Shown: positions 60,553 through 64,000 of the stretch, one piece after another
Numbering within the stretch: position 1 is the stretch's first letter
Layout: every line of letters begins with the position of its first letter
From: Dromiciops gliroides
Lineage: Eukaryota > Chordata > Mammalia > Microbiotheria > Microbiotheriidae
Direction of reading: 5' to 3'
Length of the DNA: 64,000 bases
NCBI RefSeq assembly: GCF_019393635.1
Contig: NC_057861.1
Location: 362,684,453 to 362,748,452 of the forward strand
Made by a program: the position numbers and the translations under genes
Notes under the pieces: generated by a model
Database searches by the model: none
Told to the model about the DNA's origin: nothing
What the model saw: only the letters and a program-made list of their open reading frames with translations

Positions 60553-60670
60553 TAATTTGGAGGCAATCCAGGTTAAGTGACTTTCCCAACTAGTAAGTGT
60601 CTGAGACCAGATTTGAATGCAAGTCCTCCTGACTCCTGGTACTCTATACACTGTGCCACCTAGCTGCCCC
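60553..60670 (-). mobile_element. CORE-SINE, internally shortened
   Basis: Minus-strand copy (GGTTAAGTGACTTTCCCA, then ACTAGTAAGTGTCTGAGACC), lacking several internal blocks. Its tail side abuts the ATCT microsatellite. Confidence 0.82.
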
Positions 60671-60674
60671 TACT

Positions 60675-60880
60675 CTTTTTAAAATGAGGAAATTGAGATC
60701 CAAATAGGTGAAGTAATTTGTCAAAGATAAAAAAGCTAGTAAGTGGGAGAAGCAAGTAATGACTAGAGGGCCAGTGTTCTTTTCACTAGACAACTATTCA
60801 AATTTCCCTATTTCTTCAAGGAGGACCTGAGGCACAGAAAGTTGTAATCATTTGCCCAACATTACATATAGCACTTAATG
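60675..60880 (-). repeat. MIR-type SINE remnants
   Basis: AAAATGAGGAAATTGAGATC, then AAAAGCTAGTAAGTGGG, and a second trace GAGGCACAGAAAGTTG. Confidence 0.55.
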
Positions 60881-61264
60881 CCATTTGTAGCTAACTGAAG
60901 GATGGGTTAGATAAGAAAGCACATTGTGGAGAACATTCTTCTTTCCCTTTTCAAACATTTTAATGCAAGTGAAATATTAAATAAATAATGATTGAAAACA
61001 GTGCCACTAGGTGTAGGCAGAAAGAGGAATAATAGTGGAAAGTGGGGGATATATATCTGAGCAATAATACTGATTTGTGTGGCAATATCAGCAACATGTA
61101 TTATATGATAATGATACTATATCTTTTCTCTCCTTCTTCCCTAACATAATAAGTCTCTGGGTAGCTCCATGGGCCTGGTTTTCACAATGAACATTTTCAG
61201 AACATTTTCAGCTTGAAGTGGAGGAATCTTGGGGTAGCACAATCAATTTCAGTGGAAACCTGAG
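60881..61264. other. No gene recognised
   Basis: Nothing supportable before the LINE start at 61,265. Confidence 0.5.
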
Positions 61265-63843
61265 GTCAAGGGTAGAGACAAGATGGTAGAGAAACAGCTG
61301 TGACTCTCTGAGCTCCCAACAAATCCATCCACATACTTCCAAAAAATGCCATAAGACAACTCCTAGAGCTGAAAAACCCACAAAAGAACAGAGTGAGACT
61401 ATTTTCCAGCCAAAGACAGCTTAAATAGGCAGCATGGATCATCTGCTGTACAGGGTGAGAGAAGATCACAGCATGCAGTGCACATCTAACCCCAGGCAGG
61501 CTGTGCCTCTGGAGCCTCATAATCTTCATTGTCAGAGGCTTCTTCTGAAACTTGGCTCACAGACTCGTGAAGGGGTCTAGTAGTTGGCCAGGGAGAAATA
61601 GTAGAGGGGTCTCTGCTGGAGCAGAAGTGGGAGCACTGTGGTGTTACTCAGGAAGTGAACTTGAGTGGCCATGGCCCAGTGTGGGAGGGGCACAGGCATG
61701 CCAAGCTTTCTACCATAGAGAATCAGATTTCAATTAGAATTCTACTTCTGGGTTAAAGAGAAAGCAAGCCCATGGTTACTTACAGGCCAGGCAGATTGAG
61801 AATGAGCTTAAACCATACCACCTGGGAGGCTCTATAGCTTGTGACAGTACCTCCTGGAGGCAGGGCTCCACATTAAGAAGGAGTTAAAAGCCAAGAAATA
61901 TGTGGGCAAGATAAGCAGGCAGAAAAAGCAGCAGACCATCAAAAGTTTCTTTGGTGGCAAGGTATATTAAATAAACCCTCAGAAAAAGATAACAAAGTCA
62001 AAGCTCCTACATCCAAAGCTTCCAAGAAAAATAAGAATTGGTCTCAGGCCATGGAAACACTCAAAAGGGACTTTGAAGAGAAAATAAGAAAGGTAGAGGG
62101 AAAAGTAAGAGAGGTAGAGGAAAAAATGGAAAGAGGAATGGGAGCAATGCAGGAGGATCATAAAAAAAAAAGTCAACAGCTTGAAAAGTCAAATTGGCCA
62201 AATGGAAAAGGAGGTATATAAACTCTCTGAAAAAAAATATTGCTTAAGAATTAGGATAGAGCATATAGAAGCTAATGACTTTATGAGAAATCAGGACACC
62301 ATAAAGCAAATACAAATGAATAAAAAAAATAGAGGGCAATATGAAATACCTCCTTGGAAAAACAATTGACTTGAAAATTAGATCCAGGAGAGAGAATTTT
62401 AAAATCTTTGGGTTACCTGAAAATCATGATCAAGGAAAGAGCTTAGACATCATCTTCCAGGAAATTGTCAGGGAAAATTGCCCTGATGTTCTAAAAGCAG
62501 AAGGTAAAATAGAAATTGAAAGAATCTACCAATCACCTCAAGAAAGAGATCCCAAAAGGAAAACTTCCAGGAATATTATAGCCAAATATTGTAGTCAGGA
62601 TAACACAAGATCTAGCAGCTTCTACATTAAAGGACTTTAGGGCATGAAATTGATATTCCAGAGGGCAAAGAAATTGGGACTACAACCAAGAATCACATAC
62701 CCAGCAAAACTAATTATAATCTTTCAGGTGAAAAAATGGGACTTCAATGAAAAAGAAGACTTTCAGGCATTTGTGGTGAAAAGATCTGAACTGAATAGAA
62801 AATTTGACTTTCAAATATAAGACCCTAGAGAAGCATAAAAAGGTAAACAGGAAAGAGAAATCAGGAGGGATATTAAAATGTTAAACTGTTTAAATTCCTT
62901 TATGGGAAGATAATACTTCTAACTCATAAGAACTTTCTCAGTATTAGGGCAGCTGAAAGGAATATGCTTAGACAGAGGGCACAGGTATGAACTGATTATG
63001 AAGGGATGATATCTGTAAAGCCTTTATTTTTGGTTTATCCTTGTTTTTTTTGTTTTTTTTGTTTTTTTTTTTAGGGGAGACGGGGTGGGGTGGTTTATGT
63101 CTGGGGCCAGATTTGGGCTGGGGGCCTCCTGGGTCCAGAGCTAGTGCTTTGTTCACTGTGTCACTTAGCTGACCCATGATGACATCTTTAAAATATGGTT
63201 GAGGGGTAAGAGTAATGCACTGGAAGAAAGGGAAAAGGATAGGTGTAATGTGGTGAAGTAGCTCACATAAAAGAAACAAAAAAAAGCTTATAGAGTGGAG
63301 GGGGAGATGAGGAAGGAGTTAGGTAGTTAGTGAGCCTTACTCTCATCAAAATTGGCTCAAAGAGGGAATAACATACATACTCAAGTGGGTATATAATATA
63401 TTTTTCCCTAAGGGAAAGTGGGAACGGAAGGGGATAAAGGGGGGAGAGGTGAAGGAAGGGAGGGCAGATTGGGGGGGGAACAATAAAAAGCCAAATACTT
63501 TCAAGGAGGGATAGGGTGAAGGTAAAAAATAGAGTAAATATCAAGGGGAGGGAATAGAATGGAGGGCAATACAGTTAGCAATAGTAATTGTGAAAGTAAT
63601 GATGAGCAGGATGCTATCAGAAGGATGTATGAAAAATGCAAACCATCAATAGAGAAACAACTAATGGTATCTGAATACAGTTTGAAATATAATTTTATTT
63701 GTTAATCCCCTTTTTAAAAGTTATTTTGTCTGTTTTCTTTCACAAGCTGAGTAACGTGAAGATGTTTTGCATGATTGCACATATATGACTTATATAGGGA
63801 GGAGGAAGAAAATTTTGAACACAAAGTTTTAAAAAATCAATGT
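61265..63843 (+). mobile_element. Half-L1-like LINE (5' UTR + ORF1 + L1 3' end, ORF2 missing)
   Basis: Begins with an L1-type 5' UTR (GAGACAAGATGGTAGAGAAA). A lysine/glutamate-rich coiled-coil region follows at about 61,985-62,230 (EVEGKVREVEEKMER-like). The ORF1 RNA-binding part is at 62,341-62,640 (RSRRENFKIFGLPENHDQGK, then EIVRENCPDVLKAEGKIEIE), and the ORF1 C-terminal part just after reads LQPRITYPAKL and DFQAFVVKRSEL, comparable with QPRISYPAKLSF of human ORF1p. Several stops and frame changes break ORF1. Instead of a 3.8-kb ORF2 there is about 1 kb of spacer, then L1 3' UTR wording (TTTGCATGATTGCACATATA). This matches the HAL1 (half-L1) design. It contains a decayed SINE at about 63,041-63,175. 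Confidence 0.65.
63041..63175 (-). mobile_element. Diverged CORE-SINE inside the half-L1
   Basis: T-rich tail with interspersed G, then CTGGGGCCAGATTTGGGCTG and a head ending AGCTGACCC. Flanks ATGATATCTGTAAA (63,006) and ATGACATCTTTAAA (63,178) form an aged target duplication. Confidence 0.82.
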
Positions 63844-64000
63844 GGGGGCAGCTAGGTGGCACAGTGGATAGAGCACTGGCCCTGGAGTCAGGAGTACCTG
63901 AATTCAAATCCAGCCTCAGACATTTAACATTTACTAGCTATGTGACCCTGGGCAAGTCACTTAACCCCAATTGCCTCACTTAAAAAATAAATAAAAAATA
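63844..64000 (+). mobile_element. CORE-SINE at the L1 tail, running to the window edge
   Basis: Full-length plus-strand copy with an (AAAT)n-like tail, inserted where the L1 3' end finishes. Its right flank lies outside the window. Confidence 0.92.

Overview
The window reads as repeat-rich intergenic or deep intronic DNA of a marsupial. The main evidence is about two dozen copies of the marsupial tRNA-derived CORE-SINE (MAR1/WSINE1 type, recognisable by the head GGGCAGCTAGGTGGC, a Pol III B-box-like GTTCAAATCC and an A-rich tail). Marsupial-type L1 ends, many old MIR, L2 and CR1/L3 remnants, and no bacterial-style gene organisation point the same way. WSINE1-like wording would fit an Australasian lineage, but I cannot prove that. 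I found no spliced host gene, exon set, tRNA, rRNA, CRISPR array or operon. Nearly all short open frames are chance frames in AT-rich DNA or translated repeats.

Region by region. Bases 1-5,600 hold a minus-strand retroviral LTR with adjoining internal sequence (about 1,018 on), an L1 3' end, two CORE-SINEs and an 813-bp solo LTR (4,148-4,960) set into an old MIR. Bases 5,600-9,700 hold a young 5'-truncated L1 (7,192-8,986, minus) with a perfect 15-bp target duplication, inserted near an older plus-strand L1. Bases 13,995-24,000 are a LINE-rich block: a minus-strand L1 broken up by a plus-strand L1 and a SINE, L2 pieces, composite SINEs, and a minus-strand element with L1 ORF1 and L1 3' sequence but little ORF2 (half-L1-like). 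Bases 22,383-38,383 contain no young CORE-SINE at all and only old remnants. This 16-kb gap is the best place to look for conserved regulatory DNA, and a good RFX X-box candidate lies at 33,892.

From 38,384 onward young SINEs return, together with three host-gene retrocopies. They are an unidentified fragment with a protein-like C terminus (38,867-39,361, plus), a SUCLG1 (succinyl-CoA ligase alpha) retrocopy with an uninterrupted mature reading frame (47,883-49,430, minus), and a decayed FTH1 (ferritin heavy chain) retropseudogene with its iron-responsive element still visible (57,513 to about 58,430, minus). The window ends with a half-L1-like element (61,265-63,843) carrying a SINE inside and another at its tail.

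The genes do not work together in any pathway; they are independent retrocopies. I did not find a new biological system. The most unusual observations are the SUCLG1 retrocopy whose duplication-bounded insert includes an extra SINE-containing 5' leader, the 16-kb young-SINE gap, and the half-L1 elements. Family names are from memory of these repeats and were not searched.
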